From Mantis religiosa (Eukaryota; Arthropoda; Insecta; Mantodea; Mantidae): DNA of 64,000 nucleotides. Of this stretch, positions 1 to 10,216 are shown piece by piece. Below the pieces are notes generated by a model that was given only the letters and a program-made list of their open reading frames with translations, made no database searches and had not been told where the DNA came from. The position numbers and the translations under genes were made by a program. Location of the stretch: contig CM060950.1 of assembly GCA_030765055.1 (NCBI GenBank), positions 460,471,710 to 460,535,709 on the forward strand, written 5' to 3'. Position 1 is the first letter of the stretch; each line of letters starts with the position of its first letter.

Positions 1-19
1 TGCTGTGTTTGTATTTTAT

Positions 20-397
20 AACAATTTGTTACAAGGGGCGCCGGGGTAGCGCGGTGGTTTCGTTCGCGGCTCCCGTTCTAAGGGTCCCGAGTTCGATTCC
101 CGGCTCTGGGGTTGGCGATTTTAAGTCGGCCCTATCCACGCCTTCACCTCTGTCTAGCACACGTGAAGTATCCCCTATGCCCAACGTGGTTCGGAGTCCA
201 CGGTAAAAACTGTAGGTCCTCTCACCTCACCGCCATCTTCACTATCACCCTATCATCGGAGGTAATGGACACCGCCCTCTGGGTGCCTCCACCTGAGAAA
301 TGGGTCCGGTCATCACTTGGTGAGGTGAGGTTACCCCGAAGGCCAAGGTTGCCATGTGGGGAGTGTTAGTAACTAACTAACTAACAATTTGTTACAA
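20..397 (+). mobile_element. tRNA-derived SINE (family E) with perfect 15-bp TSD
   Basis: The tRNA-like head has an A-box-like gtagcgcggtgg and a B-box-like gagttcgattccc. An unrelated body follows and ends in a (taac)n tail. The 15-bp direct repeat aacaatttgttacaa lies at 20-34 and 383-397, exactly flanking the 35-382 body, as expected for LINE-mediated insertion. This is the only full copy of the family in the window. The perfect TSD suggests a fairly recent insertion. Confidence 0.85.
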
Positions 398-1220
398 CAG
401 TGCATGTGTATGTATTTTCTAAGAATTTATAACAATGGACATACAAATGAAGGTTTAGAACGTGCATGTTGGCAAGTTTTAATTATTGTAAATTTTTAAT
501 ATAATATGGAAAAGTGCACTGGGGTATTTTTTGCCCATGTTACAAAAAATTCAAAATTTTGTGCTACCGACCGTCATCTCCCATAAATATTTTGACTATT
601 TGTAATAGAAAGTACACAAAAAGCATATCTGGAGGATGAGAGGTCTATGTTCACATTAAAACAATTTCTACGTAGTTAAAGCAGCCTTGGGGTCTATAAA
701 GACCCCAGACAACAAGCAAGGGTTAATATAAGTAAACAAAGAAAGGACTATGCAAAATCTCCAATAGTTTCTCACATAATAGAATTAATTCCTATTTTTA
801 CGAAGAAAGTGCAGTACTTAAAAACTGAATTGAGCATTTACACTTTTTAGAAAGTGTGATAATGACAATTTTTAATACCTTAGTAAAGTGAAATTAAGTT
901 CTAATATTTCATTGAAGTTGATGTTATTACCTGCAGTGAAATAATGTTTACTGTCTGTGAAGTTGTTGGTGTTAAAATTCCATTTATTAAGAATAAATTA
1001 ATTTGTTGTGTACCAATAGGTGAAGCAAACTAAAATCCCTATTTGAAACTTAAAAAAAAAAAAAAAAAAACAGATTAAATATCAAAATTTAAATACGAAT
1101 CGAATTAAAACTGAAATGTAAGAAATAAATTTCACATATAATGCAATACAGAGAGAAAATGCCTCTCAAACTGAATTGTTGAGCTGTCTCTGTAACGTGG
1201 GTGTTCACGTGTCTGCCTCT
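398..1220. other. AT-rich DNA without a recognised gene
   Basis: I see no coding or RNA signal. It holds an A-run near 1052-1070 and a possible piggyBac-type end at 685-726. Confidence 0.5.
685..726. mobile_element. Possible piggyBac-like terminal sequence
   Basis: The short palindrome ggggtctataaagacccc is followed by gcaagggttaa, so the segment ends in GGG next to TTAA, as in many piggyBac-like termini. A weak partner may lie at 496-536 (ttaa, then ctggggtattttttgccc), which would make a roughly 230-bp MITE. The partner match is poor and no transposase is present. Confidence 0.25.
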
Positions 1221-1727
1221 GGTTCAGCTTTCTCATGTCTAAATGTTGATTTAATATGTAACAAACAGTTCTTTTGACATGTTCATAGGCTCTGCTATTT
1301 CTGACACTTTAATTCGGCGGTCGTCTGACACCATTTGGTGAACTTTGGCGATGTTTTCTTCTGTGATTGCAGTTTTTGGACGTCCCGAACGTTCATCGCC
1401 TCCCAAACTCTTACGGCCGCGTTTAAATTCAGCTGCCCAAAATTTCACTGTGGTAAATGATGGTGCAGAGTCCCCATACACAGAATCCAAATCATATTTG
1501 ATTTGTGTAGGCGTATTGCCTTTCAAAAACAGCTCGATACTCGATTTTGCACATTTTCATAAAAACACTCACATCAACCCACTCAAACGACTGTTAACTT
1601 AACGTCCAAAATGGCTGAAACCTTGGTGAGTAAATGTCAACAGATGAACAATGAAATTCACTAACTTTTATTTACGAGTGCTGCCATCTTCATGTCGAGG
1701 TCGGAAACTTTTCAGACCACCCTCGTA
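1221..1727 (-). pseudogene. Mariner M1 relic a: 5' half of transposase with terminal repeat
   Basis: The 5' terminal repeat is at 1699-1727 and ends cctcgta on the plus strand. Reading minus from about 1560, the N-terminal mariner DNA-binding region is visible: GNTPTQIKYDLDSVYGDSAP, FTTVKFWAAEFKRGRKSLG, the ERSGRPKT linker, then IRRIKV-like second helix-turn-helix residues. The frame stops at 1251 and homology ends near 1221, so the catalytic half is missing. The same family recurs at 4372-10216 and 48064-49298. It is a dead, 3'-truncated copy. Confidence 0.85.
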
Positions 1728-1864
1728 CTTGAGAATAACTCCTGCACAATTTGATATCGTATTAAACATGTGTGTGGACATCTGTACTGTACCGCAGTGA
1801 TTTCTTTCGTTTGTTTACGTGCAGCGGGGCGAACGAGACGACCTTGAAGACTGCTGTTAGTATG

Positions 1865-1949
1865 TCACATTTGTAATGCTGCAAGGAGTATACAAAGTTA
1901 CTGTTTACTGCAAACAAGACTTTTCATTCTACGAACCCGCAAAGTCACA
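1865..1949 (+). mobile_element. LTR 3'-end fragment (same family as the solo LTRs)
   Basis: The segment ends acgaacccgcaaagtcaca. This closely matches the 3' end of the solo LTR at 24252-24747 (acgaacccacaaagtcaca), with a similar run of about 60 bp before it. No TATA box or internal region is visible, so it is read as a truncated LTR. Confidence 0.5.
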
Positions 1950-2069
1950 GTAATGAAACCTTACTATATGTAGTAGAGAAAGTCTTGATAGTGTGACACA
2001 TTAATTTGTTTTGTTTCAGATATATTTAATAAATAATTACTTAAATTTGGAAGTCTATAAACAAAGTAT

Positions 2070-2329
2070 ATGCTAACTATAGCGTTGTTGTAATCTACGT
2101 CCTCCAACGTTAAGTAATATCGGACGACGAACGACATTGGTGAAATGATGTTCAAATGAGTCCGGCGTCCATCGAGCTTAGAGCTACTTGACATTCGTAT
2201 TTAAGGATAGGGAAACCCACAGGAAAAATCTTATCCAGGTAACTCAACCTGACCGAGATTCAAACTCGGGACCTCTTAAACGTGAGGCAGACACGCTACC
2301 ATCTACGCTACCGAGATGCTAACTATAGC
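2070..2329 (-). mobile_element. SINE A, with 14-bp TSD
   Basis: On the minus strand the head is a tRNA-like ctcggtagcgtagatggtag followed by a B-box-like segment. The family body follows, ending in ggaggacgtagattac. The TSD atgctaactatagc is at 2070-2083 and 2316-2329, with the body between. A sister copy with the same private changes (cctgtgggtttcc, ctcgatggacgcc) lies at 14542-14719, so this insertion predates the inverted duplication it borders. Confidence 0.9.
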
Positions 2330-2381
2330 TGAAGTTAAACTCCTATCTATATAATTGTTGATTCCAATCCAATACAATTGG

Positions 2382-2429
<48 letters not shown>

Positions 2430-3078
2430 TGTGAGTGTCTGTGTATATGTAGCTTGATCGCGGCTCCAAATTGTTTTTTTTTTCCTGATACATTGGTGTT
2501 TGTACTTATTTGAATTAGGAGGAAATATTAACTTATCAAACGTTTTAAAATTATTAGTGTAACCGAACAGTACAACATTGGCATAAAACTACACAAACAT
2601 TAATTTGTAATAACTGAATATTGTGCACTCTCGCGGATACAATTCTGGCACTACATGTAGTATATAAGGAACGGTTGCCGATCAACTTAGCGGGGAGGTC
2701 CGGTGCTACAGGGTCAACTCTACGGTGCATCTGCACACTTCACTTGCGGAAGCCTTGCAGTATACTTTGGCGCGAAATGCGACTCTAGGCCACGGAGTAT
2801 AAAGTGGCACCAACCCATGTAGCGACTATGACTTCCCTTTTTATTTATTTTATAAATATTTTCTATTGATCTATGGATCTATATCTAAACATTTTCGCTG
2901 CGGAGTTGAAGCAATATACACATTAAAAAAAACTGCGGAATGAGAAATTGGGCTTATCCAGTGGGATTAAAAGGGAGATATCGATAAGTAAAACATGTCG
3001 CTGCACTTTTAAAAATAGCAGATTGAGACATATATTTGGCCAAAATTATTGGCAGGTGTCTATAGCGTTGTTTATGTG
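2317..3078. repeat. Left arm of a ~0.75-kb inverted duplication
   Basis: This segment is the reverse complement of 13257-13979 at high identity. Both arms carry a GT/CA tract (long here at about 2386-2426, short on the right) and the same short open frames. The outer end meets the SINE A TSD; the inner end is gcgttgtttatgtg. I recognise no gene in it. Confidence 0.85.
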
Positions 3079-3111
3079 ATCTAATTCAAAAACAGGAAAT
3101 CTTAGTTCGCT

Positions 3112-3888
3112 AGAGAAGATCCAAAAAAGGTTCCTCAGATACTTACATTACAAAACTCACGGTGTTTTTACTTATAATCAGAACTTGCCTTATAGTCAAC
3201 TGCTTAACGAATTCAAAACAGTCTCACTCTCTGATCGTAGAACAATAGCCGAACAATTATTTCTGTACAAACTCATAAACGGCTTGGTATCCACTGAAGA
3301 ACTGCTTGACAGAATATGTTTTAATGTCAGTTCTGCTAATTTTAGAAATCGTCAGCTCTTTCAATTTAAGACTCCCAAAACAGTATCCCATAAAAATTCT
3401 CCCGTTGTTAGGTTGTGTGCGAAATACAATAAACTCTCTACTAAAATAGAGCTGGATTTTAGTTTATCTTACGAGCAGTTTAAAAAACAATTAAATATGG
3501 GAATTATTTGCATGTGATTTTCAGTTGTATTGCATAATGAGTTTAACATTTGCAATTCTAGTCTTATATAGTAGTTTAATATGTTTCATTTTTAGTCTTA
3601 GTTTTTTAATATTTTATTCCATTAATTGCATTCTCTTTCTTTTATATTCAACTTTGATCAATTATTGTTTACTCTGTTGTATCACTTATTTGCTTGATTA
3701 GTATACAATTTGCAATGTCTTGTCTTCAATAATAGCTTAATATATAGTGTATTTTTAGTTTGTCTGTATTCCTTTTTGTATTTCTGTTTTGCATTTAGTC
3801 AAACTTGTGTAACTAAATTGCATGTAGCTACTGTAATTGGAGCTTTGCTCTGTTGTAGCACAAATGAAGAAAATAAATAAAAAAATAA
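3112..3888 (+). pseudogene. LINE ORF2 C-terminal fragment with 3'UTR and tail
   Basis: Open from 3185 to 3517, preceded in frame by LEKIQKRFLRYLHYK-type residues. The protein (SLSDRRTIAEQLFLYKLING and the region after it) resembles the segment after the reverse transcriptase in Jockey/CR1-type LINEs. The 3'UTR ends gaagaaaataaataaaaaaa at about 3868-3887. The element is strongly 5'-truncated and has no catalytic motif. It sits inside one arm of the palindromic element. The exact clade cannot be settled from this fragment. Confidence 0.6.
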
Positions 3889-3915
3889 ACACATGGCACT
3901 GCTTTTTTTTAAAAA

Positions 3916-4080
3916 AAAACCTAGAGTGTCGCGGGTTCGAGTCCCGTCTTGGGCATGGATGATTATGTATATAGTGTATATGTGTGAAACTACAGAAAAT
4001 AAATAGGAAAATAAACGTAAACAATAAAAACGATTATATAAGGAAAAGGAAAATATGTATCTATATATGCACAGATATAT
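3916..4080 (+). mobile_element. SINE fragment with tRNA-like B box and LINE-like tail
   Basis: The B-box-like gggttcgagtcccgtc is at about 3931-3946. The sequence then runs into a 3' end, gaaaataaataggaaaataa, very like the tail of the adjacent LINE (gaaaataaataaaaaaataa). A shared tail is the usual sign of a SINE mobilised by its partner LINE. The 5' tRNA half is missing. Confidence 0.5.
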
Positions 4081-4199
4081 ATTTAAAAAAAGCAGTGCCA
4101 TGTGTTAGCGAACTAAGATGCCCTGTTTTTTTAATTAGATCACAAAAACAACTATATAGACCACTGCCAATAATTTTGGCCAAATGTATGTCCCAATCT

Positions 4200-4371
4200 C
4201 GTTGATAAGACGCCGGCTGAAGCAATAGCGACGGCACAACAGGGATGTGAGAACAATTATTTACGATAGCAGTATTATAACATTAAATTATAATAAAACA
4301 TTGGAATATTGTCATACGAGACCCTAGCTTGAGTCTGATAACCAGAAGAGTACTGTAATTTGATGTTACGA
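4200..4371. other. AT-rich spacer
   Basis: I see no gene or repeat here. It separates the palindromic element from the M1 composite. Confidence 0.4.
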
Positions 4372-4559
4372 TACGTAAGAAGGTGCTCCGACCTCAACAT
4401 AAAGATAACAGCACTCGTAAATAAAAGCCAGTCAATTTCGTTGCTCATCTGTTGACAGTTACCAAAGTTTCAGCCATTTTGGATGCTCAGTTGTTATGTA
4501 ACAGCCGTTTGAGTTGATGTGAGTGTTTTTATGAAAATGGACAAAATCGAGTATCGAGC

Positions 4560-4816
4560 GGCCAGGCTACGGCCGCCCGGTGGGGGTAGAGGGTTGCCTG
4601 AATAGTTCCGGGTACCAGCCTGCAGAGCTAGTAGAAGGTGTGCTAGATCACCATTCGGCCCCATCGAGGTTATCGGTAGTCTCCCCTCCGGAGTTGACGT
4701 GCGTAAGTGGCGTATCCACTTCCATCCCGTCTTGACGTTGTGCTCAGCGGGGGGGGGGGGCTTTGTAGACTCAAGGTATTGCCCTATGGAAAGAGCTCCG
4801 GAGTTTCCATCGCTGT
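4560..4816 (+). repeat. GC-rich repeat insertion (3' part of the 500-bp unit)
   Basis: It interrupts M1 coding just after IEYRA. It matches 12508-12768 closely, with shared stretches such as cctgcagagctagtagaagg and cgtaagtggc. A G-run at 4749-4760 is internal. The GC content is far above the flanking mariner, so this is a foreign insertion. Confidence 0.75.
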
Positions 4817-5277
4817 CATTAAATATTTGTTTTGGAAAGACAATACGCTTACGCAAATCAAAGATGAGTTGGATTATGTGAATGGGGACTCTGCACCATC
4901 ATGTACCACAGTAAGATCTTAGGCAGCTGAATTTAAACATGGCCGTAAGAGCTTGGAAGACGATGAACGTTCCGAACGTCCAAAAACTACAAATATCGCC
5001 GAAAACATCGCCTAAGTTCACCAAATAGTGCCAGACGACCGCCAAATTAAAGTGAGAGAGATAGCAGAGGCTATGAACCTGTCAAAAGAACGTGTTTGTC
5101 ACATATTAAATCAACATTTAGACACGAGAAGGCTGTCAGCGCGTTGGGTGCCGCGTTTGCTCACGTTAGACCAAAAACGTGTTCGAATGAACATTTCAGT
5201 TTAGGCGCAATAAATACAGGTTTTGGCGCCGATTAGTTACTGTACATGAACCTTGGATACACTATCATAAGCCCGAA

Positions 5278-5546
5278 ACAAAAGTACAGTTTTTTTTTGT
5301 AATTTACGTCCTCCAACGTTAAGTCATATTGGACGATGAATGACAGGGGTAAAATGATGCTCAAATGAGTCCAGGAACCATGGAGCTCAGCGTTACCCGA
5401 CATTCGTCTGTCAGGGTAAGGGAAAACCCCGGAAGAAGCCTTATCCAGGTAACTCGCCCTGACAGAGATTCGAACTCGGGACCTCTTGAACGTGAGACAG
5501 ACATGCTACCATCTACGCTACCGAGGCGGGCACAAAAGTACAGTTT
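5278..5546 (-). mobile_element. SINE A, with perfect 15-bp TSD, inside the mariner
   Basis: The TSD acaaaagtacagttt is at 5278-5292 and 5532-5546. The body on the minus strand runs from a tRNA-like head (gcctcggtagcgtagatgg) through the B box to the tail ggaggacgtaaattac. The insertion postdates M1 and splits its transposase. Confidence 0.95.
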
Positions 5547-5984
5547 AAACAGTAGACTGTAAAGGGGGAACCATCTCCAAAAAAAAAAAAAAAAAAAAAA
5601 ATTTTTTTTCAGCTGAGAAAGTGATGCTGACTGTTTTTTTTTTTTCAGATAGACGTGGAGTTAGTTTAATCAATTATCTTCAAAAAGGAAAAACCATTAC
5701 AGGAGCATACTACGCATCATTCCTTGACAAGCTGAGCGCAGAACTTGCGGGAAAACGGCCACATTTACAGAAAAGGAAAATCCTGTTTCACCAAGACAAC
5801 ACACCGTCTCACACCTCAGCGGTTGCAATCACGAAAATCCGCGAATTACGGTTTGAACTGTTTGACCATCCGCCTTACTCACCAAATCTAGCCCCAAGCG
5901 ATTTTTTGTTCCCTCGTCTGAAAATTACGACAGAGATTTTCGTCAAATGAGGGGTCAATCACCTTGATGAAGAATTATTTTGTG

Positions 5985-8900
5985 GCGAAAAACGCCGAGT
6001 ACTATTTGGACGAGTTACAGAGTTGGGAGCATCGCTGGGAGAAGTGTGTAGAGTTACAAGGAGACTATGTTGGAAAACGCCGAGTACTATTTGGACGGGT
6101 TACAGAGTTGGGAGCATCGCTGGTAGAAGTGTGTAGAGTTACAAGGAGACTATGTTGAAAAACGCCGAGTACTATTTGGACGGGTTACAGAGTTGGGAGC
6201 ATCGCCGGGAGAAGTGTGTAGAGTTACAAGGAGACTATGTTGATAAACGCCGAGTACTATTTGGACGAGTTACAGAGTTGGGAGCATCGCCGGGAGAAGT
6301 GTGTAGAGTTACAAGGAGACTATGTTGAAAAACGCCGAGTACTATTTGGACGGGTTACAGAGTTGGGAGCATCGCCGGGAGAAGTGTGTAGAGTTACAAG
6401 GAGACTATGTTGAAAAACGCCGAGTACTATTTGGACGAGTTACAGAGTTGGGAGCATCGCTGGTAGAAGTGTGTAGAGTTACAAGGAGACTATGTTGAAA
6501 AACGCCGAGTGCTATTTGGACGGGTTACAGAGTTGGGAGCATCGCTGGGAGTAGTGTGTAGAGTTACAAGGAGACTATGTTGGAAAACGCCGAGTACTAT
6601 TTGGACGGGTTACAGAGTTGGGAGCATCCTGGTAGAAGTGTGTACAGTTACAAGGAGACTATGTTGAAAAACGCCGAGTACTATTTGGACGGGTTACAGA
6701 GTTGGGAGCATCGCCGGTAGAAGTGTGTAGAGTTACAAGGAGACTGTTGAAAAACGCCGAGTACTATTTGGACGAGTTACAGAGTTGGGAGCATCGCTGG
6801 TAGAAGTGTGTAGAGTTACAACGAGACTATGTTGAAAAACGCCGAGTACTATTTGGACGAGTTACAGAGTTGGGAGCATCGCTGGTAGAAGTGTGTAGAG
6901 TTACCAGGAGACTATGTTGAAAAACGCCGAGTATTATTTGGACGGGTTACAGAGTTGGGAGCATCGCTGGGAGAAGTGTGTAGAGTTACAAGGAGACTAT
7001 GTTGAAAAACGCCGAGCACTATTTGGACGGGCTACAGAGATGAGAACATCGCTGGGAGAAGTTTGTAGAGTTACAAGGAGACTATGTTGAAAAACGTCGA
7101 GTACTATTTGAACGGGTTACAGAGATGAGAGCATCGCTGGGAGAAGTGAGTAGAGTTACAAGGAGACTATGTTGAAAAACGCCGAGTACTATTTGGACGA
7201 GTTACAGAGTTGGGAGCATCGCTGTTAGAAGTGTGTAGAGTTACAAGGAGACTATGTTGAAAAACGCCGAGTACTATTTGGACGGGTTACAGAGTTGGGA
7301 GCATCGCTGGGAGAAGTGTGTAGAGTTACAAGGAGACTATGTTGAAAAACGCCGAGTACTATTTGGACGAGTTACAGAGTTGGGAGCATCGCTGGGAGAA
7401 GTGTGTAGAGTTACAAGGAGACTATGTTGAAAAACGCCGAGTACTATTTGGACGGGTTACAGAGTTGGGAGCATCGCTGGTAGAAGTGTGTACAGTTACA
7501 AGGAGACTGTTGAAAAACGCCGAGTACTATTTGGACGAGTTACAGAGTTGGGAGCGTCGCTGGTAGAAGTGTGTAGAGTTACAAGGAGACTATGTTGAGA
7601 AACGCCGAGTACTATTTGTACGAGTTACAGAGTTGGGAGCATCGCTGGTAGAAGTGTGTAGAGTTACCAGGAGACTATGTTGAAAAACGCCGAGTATTAT
7701 CTGGACGGGTTACAGAGTTGGGAGCATCGCTGGTAGAAGTGTGTAGAGTTACAAGGAGACTATGTTGAAAAACGCCGAGTACTATTTGGACGAGTTACAG
7801 AGTTGGGAGCATCGCTGGGAGAAGTGTGTAGAGTTACAAGGAGACTATGTTGAAAAACGCCGAGCACTATTTGGACGGGCTACAGAGATGAGAACATCGC
7901 TGGGAGAAGTTTGTAGAGTTACAAGGAGACTATGTTGAAAAACGTCGAGTACTATTTGAACGGGTTACAGAGATGAGAGCATCGCTGGGAGAAGTGAGTA
8001 GAGTTACAAGGAGACTATGTTGAAAAACGCCGAGTACTATTTGGACGAGTTACAGAGTTGGGAGCATCGCTGTTAGAAGTGTGTAGAGTCACAAGGAGAC
8101 CATGTTGAAAAACGCCGAGTACTATTTGGACGAGTTACAGAGTTGGGAGCATCGCTGGGAGAAGTGTGTAGAGTTACAAGGAGACTATGTTGAAAAACGC
8201 CGAGTACTATTTGGACGGGTTACAGAGTTGATAGCATCGCTGGTAGAAGTGTGTAGAGTTACAAGGAGACTGTTGAAAAACGCCGAGTACTATTTGGACG
8301 AGTTACAGAGTTGGGAGCGTCGCTGGTAGAAGTGTGTAGAGTTACAAGGAGACTATGTTGAGAAACGCCGAGTACTATTTGGACGAGTTACAGAGTTGGG
8401 AGCATCGCTGGTAGAGGTGTGTAGAGTTACCAGGAGACTATGTTGAAAAACGCCGAGTATTATCTGGACGGGTTACAGATTTGGGAGCATCGCTGGTAGA
8501 AGTGTGTAGAGTTACAAGGAGACTATGTTGAAAAACGCCGAGTACTATTTGGACGAGATACAGAGTTGGGAGCATCGCTGGGAGAAGTGTGTAGAGTTAC
8601 AAGGAGACTATGTTGAAAAACGCCGAGCACTATTTGGACGGGCTACAGAGATGAGAACATCGCTGGGAGAAGTTTGTAGAGTTACAAGGAGACTATGTTG
8701 AAAAACGTCGAGTACTATTTGAACGGGTTACAGAGATGAGAGCATCGCTGGGAGAAGTGAGTAGAGTTACAAGGAGACTATGTTGAAAAACGCCGAGTAC
8801 TATTTGGACGAGTTACAGAGTTGGGAGCATCGCTGTTAGAAGTGTGTAGAGTTACAAGGAGACTATGTTGAAAAACGCCGAGTACTATTTGGACGGGTTA

Positions 8901-9885
8901 CAGAGTTGGGAGCATCGCTGGGAGTAGAGTTACAAGGAGACTATGTTGAAAAACGCCGAGCACTATTTGGACGGGCTACAGAGATGAGAACATCGCTGGG
9001 AGAAGTTTGTAGAGTTACAAGGAGACTATGTTGAAAAACGTCGAGTACTATTTGAACGGGTTACAGAGATGAGAGCATCGCTGGGAGAAGTGAGTAGAGT
9101 TACAAGGAGACTATGTTGAAAAACGCCGAGTACTATTTGGACGAGTTACAGAGTTGGGAGCATCGCTGTTAGAAGTGTGTAGAGTTACAAGGAGACTATG
9201 TTGAAAAACGCCGAGTACTATTTGGACGGGTTACAGAGTTGGGAGCATCGCTGGGAGAAGTGTGTAGAGTTACAAGGAGACTATGTTGAAAAACGCAGAG
9301 TACTATTTGGACGAGTTACAGAGTTGGGAGCATCGCTGGGAGAAGTGTGTAGAGTTACAAGGAGACTATGTTGAAAAACGCCGAGTACTATTTGGACGGG
9401 TTACAGAGTTGGGAGCATCGCTGGTAGTAGTGTGTAGAGTTACAAGGAGACTGTTGAAAAACACCGAGTACTATTTGGACGAGTTACAGAGTTGGGAGCA
9501 TTGCTGGTAGAAGTGTGTAGAGTTACAAGGAGACGATGTTGAAAAACGCCGAGTACTATTTGGACGGGTTACAGAGATGGGAGCATCGCTGGGAGAATTG
9601 TGTAGAGTTACAAGGAGACTATGTTGAGAAACGCCGAGTACTATTTGGACGGATTACAGAGATGGGAACATTGCTGGGAGAATTGTGTAGAGTTACAAGG
9701 AGACTATGTTGAGAAACGCCGAGTACTATTTGGACGGATTACAGAGATGGGAAGATTGCTAGGAGAAGTGTGTAGAGTTAAAAGGAGACTATGTTGGAAA
9801 ACGTCGAGTACTATTTGGACGGGTTACAGAGATGGGAGCATCGCTGGGAGAAGTGTGTAGAGTTAAAAGGAGACTATGTTGAAAA
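5985..9885 (+). repeat. 85-bp tandem array derived from the mariner transposase C-terminus (about 46 copies)
   Basis: The unit starts gttgaaaaacgccgagtact. In one frame it encodes the last residues of M1 transposase: KNAEYYLDELQSWEHRWEK, then CVELQGDYVE. The period of 85 is not a multiple of three, so the frame shifts each unit and no protein runs through. Some units are 82 bp. Units at the right edge keep gagatgggagc, as in the single-copy M1 at 48064-49298; inner units have gagttgggagc. A marked variant pair (gcactatttggacgggctac, then gagtactatttgaacggg) recurs at about 7016, 7864, 8627 and 8960, showing block duplications of 4-10 units. Confidence 0.95.
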
Positions 9886-9914
9886 TAATCTGAAAAAATT
9901 CTTGTATCTTTATT

Positions 9915-10172
9915 TTTTCTCCCTTTGTCGTCAATGCTGAAGTTAGGAGGTGCTTGGGTTCCCTCAGAGAGAGGGAGCCAAAGCATCTAACCTGAGAGAT
10001 GAAATCTGGGTTGGCAATTGGTGGAATGATGGTGGGGGAAACCGGAGGATCCGGAGGAAACCCACCTCAGCTCCATGTTGTCTACCACAAATCGCACTTT
10101 GAGATCTCCTGGGATCGAACCCGGGCCACCTAGGTGAGGGCCTAGTGTCTAACCACTCAGCCACAGCGCCGC
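9915..10172 (-). mobile_element. SINE B inserted in the mariner 3'UTR
   Basis: Read on the minus strand, a tRNA-like head (ctgtggctgagtggttagac) is followed by the B-box-like gggttcgatccca. The body contains ggtagacaacatggagctga. A degenerate target repeat may be tcttgtatcttt before and tcttatgttt after. A relative is at 22541-22714. Confidence 0.8.
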
Positions 10173-10216
10173 CTCTTATGTTTGTTAGGTCGGAAACTTT
10201 TCAGACCACACTCGTA

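Larger units (their letters stand above)
3021..4199. mobile_element. Palindromic (fold-back) element interrupted by a LINE
   Basis: The left arm is 3021-3111 plus 3889-3912 and the right arm is about 4083-4199. They are inverted repeats of about 115 bp, for example ggccaaaattattggcag against ctgccaataattttggcc, and cttagttcgct against agcgaactaag. The left arm is split by a LINE fragment at 3112-3888. The loop, 3916-4080, carries a tRNA-like SINE piece. A third copy of the terminal sequence ends the right arm of the large inverted duplication near 13257-13320. The superfamily is unknown. Confidence 0.6.
4531..5985 (+). pseudogene. M1 mariner transposase, broken in three pieces
   Basis: A mariner transposase cuts and pastes DNA at TA sites using a D,D34D catalytic triad. 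The start ATG at 4531 gives MKMDKIEYRA. An insertion follows, then 4817-5277 holds the helix-turn-helix region (NTLTQIKDEL, VREIAEAMNLSKERVCHIL) with several stops. A SINE follows, then 5547-5950 has the second catalytic Asp in HQDNTPSHTSA and the third in YSPNLAPSDF. The ITVDETW-type first-Asp block is not recognisable. The frame ends at 5950. The C-terminal end continues into the tandem array. It is non-functional. Confidence 0.85.
4372..10216 (+). mobile_element. Composite mariner M1 element b, expanded to about 5.8 kb
   Basis: A degenerate left terminal repeat starts near 4372 (tacgtaagaaggtgctccg). The right terminal repeat, ggtcggaaacttttcagacc, is followed by acactcgta ending at 10216. 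Between them the parts of one mariner lie in order: 5'UTR, N-terminus, catalytic region, C-terminus, 3'UTR. They are interrupted by a GC-rich repeat (4560-4816), SINE A (5293-5531) and SINE B (about 9915-10172), and swollen by an 85-bp array (5985-9885). An unmodified mariner is about 1.3 kb. Confidence 0.85.

Noticed and set aside
1345..1602. Plus-strand ORF inside mariner M1 (also 48894-49199)
   Set aside because: It is the antisense shadow of the transposase N-terminus; the conserved residues lie on the minus strand.
5985..9885. A repetitive host protein with KNAEYYLDELQSWEHRWEK repeats
   Set aside because: The 85-bp period shifts frame every unit, stops are frequent, and the sequence is the mariner C-terminus.
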